From the NCBI RefSeq assembly GCF_022354825.1, contig NZ_CP031168.1, positions 7,368,501-7,432,500 of the forward strand: DNA of 64,000 nucleotides. Direction: 5' to 3'. Positions 23,914 through 32,833 of this stretch are shown here, in pieces. Made by a program: the position numbers and the translations under genes. Source of the stretch: Paenibacillus sp. H1-7. Its GTDB lineage: Bacteria; Bacillota; Bacilli; Paenibacillales; NBRC-103111. Positions within the stretch are counted from its first letter, which is position 1. Every line of letters starts with the position of its first letter. The notes below the pieces were generated by a model. It saw only the letters and a list, made by a program, of their open reading frames with translations, was not told the DNA's origin and made no database searches.

Positions 23914-25527
23914 CTAGCCTTCTCCCCGAATTACCTCCACCCGGTTCCGCCCGAGCTTTTTGGCCATGTACAGCGCCCGGTCGGCGGCATCCGCAAGCTC
24001 ATAAAATCCTCTATCCTCTCCCGCTTCCCACGATGCCTCAATAGATGCCGCCCCAATGCTTACGGTGAGCGGAATGAGCAGCCCCTCATCCGAATAAGGG
24101 GCGGCCTCCACTTGCCGCCGAATCGCTTCTCCCTGGCGCATCGCTTCTTCCAGCCCGATTTTCGGCAGCAGGAGGATGAACTCCTCGCCTCCGTACCGGG
24201 CAAGCAAGTCGCCCTGCTGCATCGTTTGCTTCAAAATATCGGCCACATAATGCAGCACGCGGTCTCCCGTCGAATGACCGAACGAGTCGTTCACTTTTTT
24301 GAAATGATCGACGTCGATCATCAGCAAGGAACAGGGCTGGTGAAGCTTCAAACAGGCGTCCACCAGATGCATCCCTTCCTGCTGCATATATCTCCGGTTA
24401 TGAAGCTCGGTCAGCGCATCGATTCGGGCGTGCTCCTCCAGCAGCTGTACCGTGCTTCTCAGCTTCCGGCTCATCAGATTGAATGTATCGCACAGCTCCC
24501 TAAGCTCTATCGGGGCATACTTGAACACGCTGCGGTTAATCCAGTAGTCGTATTGCCCTTCCTTGATCACCTTCGTTCCCTGCAGCAAAAAGGCAAGCGG
24601 CACCTCCATCCGGCGGGTGACCACTATAATGCCGTATAAGCTGATGGTAAGGACGAATAAAGTAATGACAACGATCACGAACACGGAATTGTACAAAGGC
24701 CCGAGCACCGCAATGCGCTCCACTTCCGCCACGACAATCCAACGCCGATCCTCGGTCCATTGATATGCCCCGAATACAGCGTCTCCTTTGTAATTGATAT
24801 AGACCGATCGCTCCTCATGGTCGCTCTTAGCCCGCTTAACGATGCTGAGGTTGCTTTCTGCTCGAAACTCTTTTTGCTGATCGGGACTCAGCTTGGTAAT
24901 AAACATGCCGTCGCGGTCCAGCACATACTGTTCCCCCATCCCACGGAGATGCACCGACTGCAAAATATCATGAATCGTGTCGAGCTTAACCTTCCCGATG
25001 ACGACCCCGTTCGCCTCCCCCCAATCGGTGAGGATCGGAACGGCCAACAGGATAACGGGTTCGGTCGGCTCCAGAACGACGCCTGACACGTATTCCTTCC
25101 CGCTCATGCCTGCTTGAAAATATAGCGTATCTTTTATATCGTCGCTCCAATACGGGATCGCGGTTCCGTTCACGACAATTCCTTCCCGGTTCACGAAGGA
25201 AATCTCGCTAAAATCATGCTGGTTGATATAAAATCTCTCAAGCTCGCTGCCAATGGAGGACTTGTCCAACGATTTTACGCGGTCACTCCCGGCTAGAGAC
25301 CATAGATCAGACAACCGTTCCTGCGTCCACCGGTTTACAAACTTCGTCTGCAAATTGAGCTTTTCCTCGATTTGGGCGCGAACGGCCCGTTCCGTCTCCT
25401 GTTTCCCCATCCAATAGACCGTCATATTAATGACGAGGCCAAGAACTACAACTATCAATGTGATCCAAAACATTAACTGCTGTTGGAGCGTGTATAATCG
25501 AAGCCATCGAAGAAGGATGCGAATCAC
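23914..25527 (-). CDS. Diguanylate cyclase with extracellular sensor domain (GGDEF)
   Basis: Membrane protein of 537 residues. Helix 1 near residues 18-38, an outer Cache-type sensor of about 240 residues, helix 2 near 280-305, a HAMP-like linker, then a GGDEF domain with the active-site motif GGEEF at residues 446-450. It should make cyclic di-GMP in response to an outside signal. The inhibitory RxxD site just before GGEEF reads QQGD, so product inhibition at that site is probably lost. No EAL domain is present. The start at 25527 is a GTG with a weak site. It is divergent from the TauE-family gene. Confidence 0.92.
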   Translation of the reverse strand: MIRILLRWLRLYTLQQQLMFWITLIVVVLGLVINMTVYWMGKQETERAVRAQIEEKLNLQTKFVNRWTQERLSDLWSLAGSDRVKSLDKSSIGSELERFYINQHDFSEISFVNREGIVVNGTAIPYWSDDIKDTLYFQAGMSGKEYVSGVVLEPTEPVILLAVPILTDWGEANGVVIGKVKLDTIHDILQSVHLRGMGEQYVLDRDGMFITKLSPDQQKEFRAESNLSIVKRAKSDHEERSVYINYKGDAVFGAYQWTEDRRWIVVAEVERIAVLGPLYNSVFVIVVITLFVLTISLYGIIVVTRRMEVPLAFLLQGTKVIKEGQYDYWINRSVFKYAPIELRELCDTFNLMSRKLRSTVQLLEEHARIDALTELHNRRYMQQEGMHLVDACLKLHQPCSLLMIDVDHFKKVNDSFGHSTGDRVLHYVADILKQTMQQGDLLARYGGEEFILLLPKIGLEEAMRQGEAIRRQVEAAPYSDEGLLIPLTVSIGAASIEASWEAGEDRGFYELADAADRALYMAKKLGRNRVEVIRGEG

Positions 25528-25627
25528 CTGCTTTTGGTAAAGAAATTAGTATTGTAGAATCGTGTCGATTTTTATATACTAAGCCTATTCTGTCTTGGGG
25601 TATCGGGAAAAAGGAGACTTATAGTTT

Positions 25628-26392
25628 ATGGAATGGCCTGCTACGGATATGCTAGTATTTTTGATTATTGCCGGCTTTGTTGCAGCCTTTATCGACTCGG
25701 TAGTCGGCGGCGGAGGCTTGATTTCGGTCCCCGCCTTGATGCTTACGGGGCTGCCTCCGAGCATGATGCTCGGAACGAACAAGCTTGGCGGTACTTTATC
25801 ATCGGCAACAAGTACCATTTCTTTTATATTCTCGGGCAAAATAAACGGAAAGCTCGTTCTTGCCTTATTTCCGCTTTCTTTCATAGGCTCGGTGCTAGGC
25901 ACGTATTCGGTTCATTTGCTGCCCTCGGCATTTCTGCAGCCGTTGGTTGTAAGCCTTCTCGTCATAGTCTTAATCTACACTTTATTCAAAAAAAACTGGG
26001 GAGCCGAAGCCACTCCCCGCCCTTTGAGCACAACCGGCAAAACAATAGCTGCCGTCAGCGCCTTTATTCTTGGCTATTACGACGGCTTCTTCGGTCCCGG
26101 AACCGGGTCGTTCCTGCTGTTCCTGTTCCTGCTGCTCGGCTTCGATTTCGTAGGAGCTTCCGCCAACGCCAAGGTGCTGAACCTGGCTAGCAACATCGCT
26201 AGTCTAGCTTCCTTTTTTATTCTCGGCTCGGTGCATGTCGGATACGGGCTTCCAATGGGCATTGCGATGATCGCAGGAGCCTTCGTCGGCTCCCGGGTCG
26301 CCATTCGCCACGGCTCCCGCTATGTTAAGCCTTTGTTCATCGGCGTTACCACGATTTTAATAGGCAAACAGCTATGGGATCTATTGCATTAA
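25628..26392 (+). CDS. TauE/SafE (TSUP) family membrane transporter
   Basis: Permease of 254 residues with about eight helices. The N-terminal segment FIDSVVGGGGLISVPALMLTGLPP carries the family's glycine-rich motif, repeated in the second half as GYYDGFFGPGTGSF. Members export sulfite or sulfonates or take up sulfur anions; the substrate here is open. AAAAAGGAG lies 10 bp before the ATG. The gene is alone and ends about 115 bp before a bidirectional terminator. Confidence 0.93.
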   Translation: MEWPATDMLVFLIIAGFVAAFIDSVVGGGGLISVPALMLTGLPPSMMLGTNKLGGTLSSATSTISFIFSGKINGKLVLALFPLSFIGSVLGTYSVHLLPSAFLQPLVVSLLVIVLIYTLFKKNWGAEATPRPLSTTGKTIAAVSAFILGYYDGFFGPGTGSFLLFLFLLLGFDFVGASANAKVLNLASNIASLASFFILGSVHVGYGLPMGIAMIAGAFVGSRVAIRHGSRYVKPLFIGVTTILIGKQLWDLLH

Positions 26393-26506
26393 CAAAAATA
26401 ATAACGTTTTTTTCGATAAATATCGTCATAAACCTTCTAAATTCGACACAATCCTTTGTAACTTTTGCTTCTCTATCCTCTCATCGGCACTACTTTTTCA
26501 GGCAAC

Positions 26507-26561
26507 AAAAAAACGGCTCAACGGACTCCTTCAAGCAAGGACCGGTCCGAGGGCCGTTTTT
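26507..26561. terminator. Bidirectional terminator between convergent genes
   Basis: AAAACGGC-TC pairs with GA-GGCCGTTTT with small mismatches, around an inner stem GGAC-CCTT / AAGG-GGTCC. T-runs are present on both strands. It serves the TauE-family gene and the small gene at 26591. Confidence 0.8.
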
Positions 26562-26590
26562 CTATTAAAAGCTTGCTCGCCATTTTCATA

Positions 26591-26881
26591 TCAATTAGCG
26601 GCAAACCATACAAGAGAGCTCATATAATTGGAGCTGACGTGACGAACCTGATTGCGGAAAAACTCTTTGGTCGGGTCAAGAACGATGAACGGCTCGCTCA
26701 CATTGCGCGAATCCTCCCATACGCACTCGACGCCGCGGCCGTCAGCTGTGCCCGCAAACATGCTGCAGCCTTTGCAAAACTGCTCGCGCTGCTGATCGTC
26801 CAGCTTCACGACTTTATTTCGCAAACAGCAATACACTTGCCCTTCCTGATCCATGTAATTAATATGGTTAACGGTTTTCAC
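26591..26881 (-). CDS. Small cysteine-containing protein of unknown function
   Basis: Protein of 96 residues from a GTG at 26881 with GAGGGGTGG upstream. It has five cysteines: Cys18-Cys19 (VYCCLRN), Cys36 and Cys39 in CKGC, and a last one in GVECVWED, which could bind a metal ion. I do not recognise the family. The strong site, the terminator that follows and the patterned cysteines make it a believable gene. Confidence 0.75.
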   Translation of the reverse strand: MKTVNHINYMDQEGQVYCCLRNKVVKLDDQQREQFCKGCSMFAGTADGRGVECVWEDSRNVSEPFIVLDPTKEFFRNQVRHVSSNYMSSLVWFAAN

Positions 26882-26998
26882 CTAAGTCCACCCCTCGATT
26901 TGTAAGATATGAATGTAATATTTATTATATAAACCGATTGTTAAATGTATGAACCCTTTTTATTAACCTTTTTTAAAATTGGGCGGCCAAGTGTAAAC

Positions 26999-27027
26999 TT
27001 GAATTCATCCAAAAAATCATATAGTAT
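26999..27027 (+). promoter_or_regulatory. Probable sigma-A promoter of tetR-type gene
   Basis: -35 TTGAAT (26999-27004), 17-bp spacer, -10 TAGTAT (27022-27027). Transcription would start near 27034. Confidence 0.5.
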
Positions 27028-27078
27028 AAACTTGCCTAATGATTGTTAGTTTCTTCTTGTGAAAGGATGCTGCTCTCA

Positions 27079-27657
27079 TTGACAGTCACCAAAATTAAAG
27101 AAGCCGCATTGCGGCTGTTCGCACAATACGGCTATGAAGGCACGGCATTAGCGGAAATTGCCAAAGCGGTCGGCATTAAGGCTCCTTCTCTCTATGCCCA
27201 TTTCAAAAGCAAGGAAGAGCTGTTTCTGGTCATCTTTGACGAAGTCCTGCAGGCTCATTTGGACCGTGCCGCAGCGCTCGAATCGTTGATCCAGGGCAAA
27301 TCCGTTCACGATAAGCTGTACACGATTCTTCAGGACGCCTGCCAAACCTACCTGCTGAGCGAGGAGCACATCACGTTCCTGAAGCGGGCGATGCTGTTTC
27401 CGCCTGGATCGCTGCAGCAGGAGCTGAGAAGGCGGTTCGCCGGCTCCGAAACCGGGCTGTCCGAAGTGCTGCTTGCCATATTCGAAGAGGGGATGAGAGA
27501 CGGCATCCTCCGCCCCGAGAACAAGGAGGATCTGCTCGCCTCCTATTACTGCCTGCTGGACGGCTCGTTCATTCAGCAATTTTATTACGCCCGCCACGAT
27601 TTCGAATCGCGGATCCGCAGCGTCTGGCGGTTGTATTGGCAGGGCATTACTTTGTAG
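27079..27657 (+). CDS. TetR/AcrR-family transcriptional regulator
   Basis: Repressor-type protein of 192 residues. The N-terminal helix-turn-helix is canonical: TKIKEAALRLFAQYGYEGTALAEIAKAVGIKAPSLYAHFKSKEELF, here residues 4-49, followed by an all-helical ligand domain. The frame is open from 27043, but the likely promoter and the AAAGGA site favour TTG 27079; ATG 27067 lies too close to the site. No adjacent gene is an obvious target, so the regulator may control itself or distant genes. Confidence 0.9.
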   Translation: MTVTKIKEAALRLFAQYGYEGTALAEIAKAVGIKAPSLYAHFKSKEELFLVIFDEVLQAHLDRAAALESLIQGKSVHDKLYTILQDACQTYLLSEEHITFLKRAMLFPPGSLQQELRRRFAGSETGLSEVLLAIFEEGMRDGILRPENKEDLLASYYCLLDGSFIQQFYYARHDFESRIRSVWRLYWQGITL

Positions 27658-27662
27658 AATAG

Positions 27663-27737
27663 AAAAGACAGGACCTCCCGGTATCTCGTTCGAAGGCGAT
27701 TTCGCACGAAATGTACCGAAGAATCCTGTCTTTTTTG
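27663..27737. terminator. Bidirectional terminator between tetR-type and yyaC genes
   Basis: Outer stem AAAAGACAGGA / TCCTGTCTTTT and inner stem CGGTA / TACCG, with CGT-CG / CG-ACG further in. T-runs are present on both sides. Confidence 0.88.
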
Positions 27738-27813
27738 TTACTCGTTAAACAACCCACTAGTAAGCCAAAAGCTGCGGATGGAAGCCTCTTGCCAGCCCAC
27801 CGAATACCGAAGG

Positions 27814-28386
27814 CTATCGGCCTTCCTCCGGGTGCAACCCGGTCCGCACGCCAGCTTCCACAGGAAACGCCGCTTGAATGGCGGCTGCAATCTGTTTGGC
27901 CATCGTCATCACCCTGTACAGCGAAGTGCTCTGCAGGGTCGAATACTTTTGTCCCCCGTCTACATTGACGATCCCCGCAATCGAGTAATCCCCTACGGCA
28001 GGCAATTGCTTGCCCATCGATTTGCCCGGCTCCATCGGCTGATTGGATACTTGGAAGCAGCTAACGGATGCCGGCTGTCCCAGGCAAGCGTCTATCGCCA
28101 TCACTTTGAGCCCCTGCGGGATTTCCGCCAGCCGCTCGGTCATATTGCTCGCATCCAAAGGATACTGCAGCGTTCCGACGATATGCGGGTAGCCCGCCTC
28201 CTCCAGCATCGTCCCGACCAAAGGACCAAGCGAATCCCCTGTCGACCGGTCCGTGCCTATACATAGAAACAGCAGCTTCTCAGCGCCGCTAACCGACTGC
28301 CGTATCTGCAGAAGCCAATCGGCCAGCTCGGGACCCTTTACTTTTTTGCGAATCACCGGAGCCTGTTCTTGTTTGTTCCCGTCCAT
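27814..28386 (-). CDS. yyaC: Sporulation protein YyaC (spore protease-like fold)
   Basis: Protein of 190 residues of the YyaC/DUF1256 family, related to the GPR-type germination protease fold. The signature is clear: FLCIGTDRSTGDSLGPLVG at about residues 39-57, then AIDACLG and the glycine-rich VGDYSIAGIVNV. YyaC is made in sporulation, but its exact role is not settled. The ATG at 28386 has GGAGG about 10 bp upstream. It is divergent from the glycosyltransferase gene. Confidence 0.92.
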   Translation of the reverse strand: MDGNKQEQAPVIRKKVKGPELADWLLQIRQSVSGAEKLLFLCIGTDRSTGDSLGPLVGTMLEEAGYPHIVGTLQYPLDASNMTERLAEIPQGLKVMAIDACLGQPASVSCFQVSNQPMEPGKSMGKQLPAVGDYSIAGIVNVDGGQKYSTLQSTSLYRVMTMAKQIAAAIQAAFPVEAGVRTGLHPEEGR

Positions 28387-28526
28387 GACCTCATCGCCTC
28401 CTCTTCCACTGTCCGTATAGCCTCAACGTTTTCCTTATTGTAGCACAGCATCGGAAAGATTTGTTGTTCTGCGGGCGCCCATGATATAATGCCGTAAAAA
28501 CGGATTGCCAAGAGGACGGGTCCGCC

Positions 28527-29753
28527 ATGCTCATCATCAAGCTTCTTGCCATCATTACCCTTATATATTGGATCGTCATGCTTATGGATACGATACGGGC
28601 GCGAAAAAGCATGCTCCATTTGCCTCATGCGCCGGAAGGCATCGCCTCTATGAGCGCCGCAGGCAAAAAGCCGGAAGGTCTCGCAGCGGACAAGCAGGAG
28701 CTTCCGCTCGTTTCGGTCATCATTGCCGCCAAAGAAGAAGAGGCATCGATCACGGAAACGGTGAAGCATCTGCTGAACCAGACGTATCCGCGGCTCGAAA
28801 TTATCGCCGTCAACGACCGCTCGCAGGACGGGACCGGCCGCAAGCTCGAGGAGCTGCGCAAATGGTCGGAGGGTCGCAGACATATTGCCGTCCCGCTGAC
28901 CGTGATTCATGTAACCTCGCTTCCCGGCGGCTGGCTGGGTAAAAATCATGCGCTTTATCAAGGCTACAAGCAGGCCAGGGGACAGTATATTCTATTCACC
29001 GACGCCGATGTGCTGTTCGAGCCGAATACGGTTACCGATGCGGTTCACTTCATGAAGCAGCACGATGTCGATCATTTGGCTCTCGCGCCCGATATGGCCG
29101 TGAGCGGCTTCTGGCTCAGAGCGTTCGTCGCGTATTTCTTCTTCACCTTAAGCCTGTATGTCCGCCCGTGGAGGGCGAACGTCGATACCCAGCACAAGCA
29201 CGGGATGGGAGTCGGCGCCTTCAACATGCTGACCCGGCGGGCATACGAGCAGATCGGCACGCACAAGGCCTTTGCGCTGCGGCCGGACGACGACCTCGTT
29301 CTCGGTATGCGGGTCAAGCAAGCGCAGCTGCGGCAGCGCCTGGCTTCCGGCAAAGACCATATTGCCGTAGAGTGGTACACCAGCTTGAAGGAAGCCGTGC
29401 GCGGACTGGAGAAAAACTTGTTCTCCGGCTTCCACTACCGAATCGGTCTCGCCGCCGCTGCCGTTGCCGGACAGCTTGCGCTCTTTTTGTTTCCATTTAT
29501 AGCGGTGTTTGCCGTCGGCGGCTGGCCGCGTTGGATTTACGCCCTATCGATACCGGTCATGCTATTCGTTTATTTCAGGCTGGTCCGCTCGTTAACGAGC
29601 TTCAGCGGGAGAGAAGCGTCAGCCTTTCCGCTGACTGTCTGCCTGCTCAGTTATATCGTGGTTCGCTCGGTATGGTTGACGCTTCGCCAGGACGGCATCT
29701 ATTGGCGGGGCACCTTTTATTCGCTGGACGAGCTGAGGAAAATGCAGCGTTAG
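28527..29753 (+). CDS. Family 2 glycosyltransferase, membrane-bound
   Basis: Protein of 408 residues. One N-terminal membrane helix (LIIKLLAIITLIYWIVML), a GT-A type family 2 domain with PLVSVIIAAKEEE, AVNDRSQDGT, the metal-binding FTDADVLF and the acceptor-side RPDDDLVLG, then three to four C-terminal helices. The shape is like CrtQ-type and other lipid-linked glycosyltransferases, so the acceptor is probably a membrane lipid or carotenoid-like compound. There are no pathway genes nearby. GAGGA lies before the ATG. Confidence 0.9.
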   Translation: MLIIKLLAIITLIYWIVMLMDTIRARKSMLHLPHAPEGIASMSAAGKKPEGLAADKQELPLVSVIIAAKEEEASITETVKHLLNQTYPRLEIIAVNDRSQDGTGRKLEELRKWSEGRRHIAVPLTVIHVTSLPGGWLGKNHALYQGYKQARGQYILFTDADVLFEPNTVTDAVHFMKQHDVDHLALAPDMAVSGFWLRAFVAYFFFTLSLYVRPWRANVDTQHKHGMGVGAFNMLTRRAYEQIGTHKAFALRPDDDLVLGMRVKQAQLRQRLASGKDHIAVEWYTSLKEAVRGLEKNLFSGFHYRIGLAAAAVAGQLALFLFPFIAVFAVGGWPRWIYALSIPVMLFVYFRLVRSLTSFSGREASAFPLTVCLLSYIVVRSVWLTLRQDGIYWRGTFYSLDELRKMQR

Positions 29754-29779
29754 CTTTTCCAGCCATCATTTACGAAATT

Positions 29780-29807
29780 TTTACACAAGCTTTAGTTATG
29801 TTATTAT
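29780..29807 (+). promoter_or_regulatory. Probable sigma-A promoter of 32-residue peptide gene
   Basis: -35 TTTACA (29780-29785), 16-bp spacer, -10 TATTAT (29802-29807). It lies 96 bp before the small gene. Confidence 0.5.
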
Positions 29808-29902
29808 ATGATAAAAACATAAGGGCGTTTTCGAAAGCTTGATCGAAGCCTACCCGGCTCATCGATCACGGCAGCCGGCGCTGAAATAAAGGGGAGCTGA
29901 CC

Positions 29903-30001
29903 ATGAATTTATCGATCAGGCAATTCACTTATGTAACGGTCGTCACCGTGCTTACTTTTCTTCTTGTTGCAGCCTATCAGTGTACCACTTTGAACAGCTG
30001 A
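29903..30001 (+). CDS. Single-helix membrane peptide, 32 residues
   Basis: The ATG has a strong AAAGGGGAG site 6 bp upstream. The peptide starts MNLSIRQFTYVTV, continues as one hydrophobic helix (VTVLTFLLVAAY) and ends QCTTLNS. A promoter lies before it and a terminator after it, so it forms a one-gene unit between the glycosyltransferase and the two-component system. Function unknown; regulatory membrane peptides and small toxins share this form. Confidence 0.65.
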   Translation: MNLSIRQFTYVTVVTVLTFLLVAAYQCTTLNS

Positions 30002-30041
30002 GCTTGGTTTATACAATAGATAAATCTATAGATGAATGACC

Positions 30042-30073
30042 GACACGGGCGCACCGTGTCTTATTTGTTTTTC
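30042..30073 (+). terminator. Terminator after 32-residue peptide gene
   Basis: Perfect 7-bp stem GACACGG / CCGTGTC with a 5-nt loop, followed by TTATTTGTTTTT. Confidence 0.8.
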
Positions 30074-30185
30074 AGGCCCATTAGGCATAAGGCTGCACCT
30101 ATTTGAATCTCCACCCCATTTCTCGTTATAGTAACGGTATATCCATCCGCAACAAGGATAAGTCCAAGAAGAAGGTGTACGATTC

Positions 30186-30866
30186 ATGAGAATGCATCTG
30201 TTAGTTGCCGACGACGATCCCCATATCCGCGAGCTGCTCCGTTTTCATCTCGATAAGGAGGGCTATGTGGTCCACGAGGCGGAGGACGGCGAGCAGGCTT
30301 CACATCGATTAGAAAACGAGCCCATCCATCTTGCCGTCGTCGATATTATGATGCCTTTCAAAAACGGTCTGGAGCTGTGTGAGGAAATCCGTTCCCATTA
30401 CGATATACCCGTTATTATGTTGACGGCCAAAGGCTCCATGGAGGATAAGGAACAAGGCTTCCTGTCCGGCACGGACGATTACCTCGTGAAGCCTTTCGAG
30501 CCGCGGGAGCTTCTATTCCGGATCAAGGCGCTACTGCGCCGGTATCAAATGGTTTCGTCGGAGATCATCAAGCTGCGCAATACGACGATTGACCGCAAAA
30601 GCTACGAAATCCGGATTGACGACGAGCTCTATACGATTCCGCTAAAGGAATTCGAGCTGCTGTCGCATTTGGCCAGCAATCCGGGACGGATTTACACCCG
30701 GGAGCAGCTGCTCCGGCATATTTGGGGCGCCGATTACGAAGGGGACAGCCGCACCATCGATGTGCATATCAAAAGGCTGCGCGACCGTTTTTACGATAAA
30801 ACGGACGACTTTGTCATTACGACGATAAGGGGACTCGGCTATAAGCTTGAGGTGCAGGAAGGATGA
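30186..30866 (+). CDS. OmpR-family response regulator
   Basis: DNA-binding regulator of 226 residues. The receiver domain has the acidic pocket Asp9/Asp10, phospho-acceptor Asp53 in VVDIMMP and Lys102 in LVKPFEP; the C-terminal winged helix holds PLKEFELLSHLASNPGRIYTREQLL and the end motif TIRGLGYKLE (residues about 130-224). It overlaps the kinase gene by 4 bp (ATGA), so the two are translated together. Targets are unknown; no transporter operon adjoins apart from the CopD-like gene downstream. Confidence 0.95.
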   Translation: MRMHLLVADDDPHIRELLRFHLDKEGYVVHEAEDGEQASHRLENEPIHLAVVDIMMPFKNGLELCEEIRSHYDIPVIMLTAKGSMEDKEQGFLSGTDDYLVKPFEPRELLFRIKALLRRYQMVSSEIIKLRNTTIDRKSYEIRIDDELYTIPLKEFELLSHLASNPGRIYTREQLLRHIWGADYEGDSRTIDVHIKRLRDRFYDKTDDFVITTIRGLGYKLEVQEG

Positions 30867-32245
30867 GGACGCTCTATACGCGCATCGTCCTAACCTTTAT
30901 TCTTGTGGCCATGGTCAGCAGTATCATTGCGCTGCTTGTGACGAACGTTTATTACACGGCCCAAATCCGCGAATACAATGAGGACAAAATCGTCCGCATT
31001 GCCCAGGAAATTCGCTCTTTGCTGGAAGAGACGCCCGATACGAGGATGGAAGCATTGCTGCCCCGCATCGCCAACATGGGCTTTCAAATCTACGCTGTCG
31101 ACAGCGGGCTTCGCGGCACCTTCTACGGAGCTCCGTTCAAGCATCAAGCCTTCGATATGGACATAGCCCGGCGGGTGCTGGCAGGGGAAACGTACCGCGG
31201 GCTAGAGGAAGAGCGGCATTGGCTTATGGTGACCGGCTTCTTCGAGAACAGCCTGCGAAACACCGCCGGCATCCCCCTGCAATCGGGCGGGCAAGCCTAT
31301 GCATTGTTCATCCGTCCGAATCTGGAGGAGCAGATCGGCGAGGTTCGTATCCTTATGGGGCTGCTCTTAGGCTTGACCTTCCTGTTCAGCATCGGACTGA
31401 TCATTCTGCTGACCCGCTATATCGTAAAGCCGCTGCAGCTGCTGACGGGCGCAACGAACAAGATCGTCGGCGGCAATTATAATATCGAGATCGATATGTC
31501 GAGGAAAGACGAGATCGGCAATTTGGCCCGGCATTTTACGCACATGGCCGGTTCCCTGAAGCGGCTCGAGCAAATGCGCCAGGAGTTCGTCGCCAACGTG
31601 TCGCACGAGATTCAGTCTCCGCTGACATCCATTCAAGGATTCGCCCAAACGATGCTTCAAAAGGAAACGTCGCCCGAGGAAGAGGCGAAATATTTGAAAA
31701 TCATCGAGGAGGAGAGCCGGCGCCTGTCTTCCTTAAGCCAGCAGCTGCTCACTCTGGCATCGCTCGATAAAGAAGAAACCGTGCTGAAGCTGTCGTCCTA
31801 TCGGCTGGATGAACAAATCCGTCAGGCGTTTCTGCTGCTGGAGTGGCAGTGGAGCGAGAAGGAGCTGCACATTGAGCTCGATTTGCCCGATGTCGTCATT
31901 CAAGCCGACGAGCAGCTGCTGTATCAAGTATGGCTGAATCTGCTCGGCAATAGCATCAAGTTCAGCCGCAAAGGCGATTCGCTTCGCGTCGCCATGACGG
32001 TCGAGGGGCGGCATATCGCCGTCACGGTCAGCGATACGGGCGTCGGTATTCCGGCAAGCGAAGTCCCCTATGTGTTCGACCGTTTCTACAAGGCGGATAA
32101 AGCAAGAAACCGCACCCGTTCGGGCAGCGGCCTCGGCTTGTCCATCGTCAAAAAAATCGTCGAGCTGCACAACGGCACGGTCGAGGTTTCATCCAGCGAG
32201 CCTGGAAAAGGGACTGTCGTAACGGTCCGGCTCCCGTTTCTGTAA
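30863..32245 (+). CDS. Sensor histidine kinase
   Basis: Membrane kinase of 460 residues: helix 1 (about 9-30), an outer domain of about 130 residues, helix 2 (about 163-187), HAMP (185-237), the phospho-acceptor region with His248 in NVSHEIQSP, the N box NLLGNSIKFS, the G1 box DTGVGIP and the G2 box GSGLGLSIVKKIVELHNG. The H-box reads HEIQSPL where HELRTPL is commonest, a known variant. It pairs with the regulator just upstream. The signal is unknown. Confidence 0.95.
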   Translation: MRTLYTRIVLTFILVAMVSSIIALLVTNVYYTAQIREYNEDKIVRIAQEIRSLLEETPDTRMEALLPRIANMGFQIYAVDSGLRGTFYGAPFKHQAFDMDIARRVLAGETYRGLEEERHWLMVTGFFENSLRNTAGIPLQSGGQAYALFIRPNLEEQIGEVRILMGLLLGLTFLFSIGLIILLTRYIVKPLQLLTGATNKIVGGNYNIEIDMSRKDEIGNLARHFTHMAGSLKRLEQMRQEFVANVSHEIQSPLTSIQGFAQTMLQKETSPEEEAKYLKIIEEESRRLSSLSQQLLTLASLDKEETVLKLSSYRLDEQIRQAFLLLEWQWSEKELHIELDLPDVVIQADEQLLYQVWLNLLGNSIKFSRKGDSLRVAMTVEGRHIAVTVSDTGVGIPASEVPYVFDRFYKADKARNRTRSGSGLGLSIVKKIVELHNGTVEVSSSEPGKGTVVTVRLPFL

Positions 32246-32386
32246 CATTCCGTTCATCGTCCATTCATATTGGTGTCCTACAATTTCACTTGTGAGAGGG
32301 ACGATATGGTGTGACGATGAGCTGCTGCTCCATCGCATTCCCTAGGCGTCCATCAGGCTTACTCGACAAAAAAGGGAGTGGATTCG

Positions 32387-32833
32387 ATGTTTGGTTTTAT
32401 GCTGTTTTTACATTTAACCGGATTATTCGTTTGGCTGGGCTCATTGCTCGCCGTTATCGTTGTACTGCCGCTGCTGCAAAAGCAAACCAGCCCGGATACG
32501 GGCGGCTTCGTGATGAAGCGGTTGATCCGGGTGTTCAGCTGGCTATCTCATCCGAGCGCCGTCGTTGTGCTTGGAAGCGGAGTCTATATGATCGTGCAGA
32601 TGGGCATAGGATCGGAAAAGCCGCTATGGCTTAACGCGATGGAAAAAGGCGGCGGCATGATCATCGTGCTCGCGCTTCTTGTCACCGGCATCCTGAGCGG
32701 CAATGTGAAGAAAAGGCTGGATCAGGGACACCATCAAGCCGCGGCAGTCCCGCTGTCCGGATACATTACAACGTTATCCGTCTTTATGGTCCTGATCGTA
32801 TCGATAGTGTTCATTGTAAGTATGAAACTTTAA
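32387..32833 (+). CDS. CopD-like four-helix membrane protein
   Basis: Protein of 148 residues with four helices. The first reads MFGFMLFLHLTGLFVWLGSLLAVIV, where the His in LHLTGLFVW resembles the haem or metal-binding His of CopD/DUF2269-like proteins; a second His lies in WLSHPSAVVV. The ATG at 32387 has GGGAGTGG upstream, better than the ATG at 32378. The gene follows the kinase gene by 141 bp and may be controlled by it. The copper link is only by resemblance. It overlaps the convergent gene at 32830 by 4 bp. Confidence 0.75.
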   Translation: MFGFMLFLHLTGLFVWLGSLLAVIVVLPLLQKQTSPDTGGFVMKRLIRVFSWLSHPSAVVVLGSGVYMIVQMGIGSEKPLWLNAMEKGGGMIIVLALLVTGILSGNVKKRLDQGHHQAAAVPLSGYITTLSVFMVLIVSIVFIVSMKL

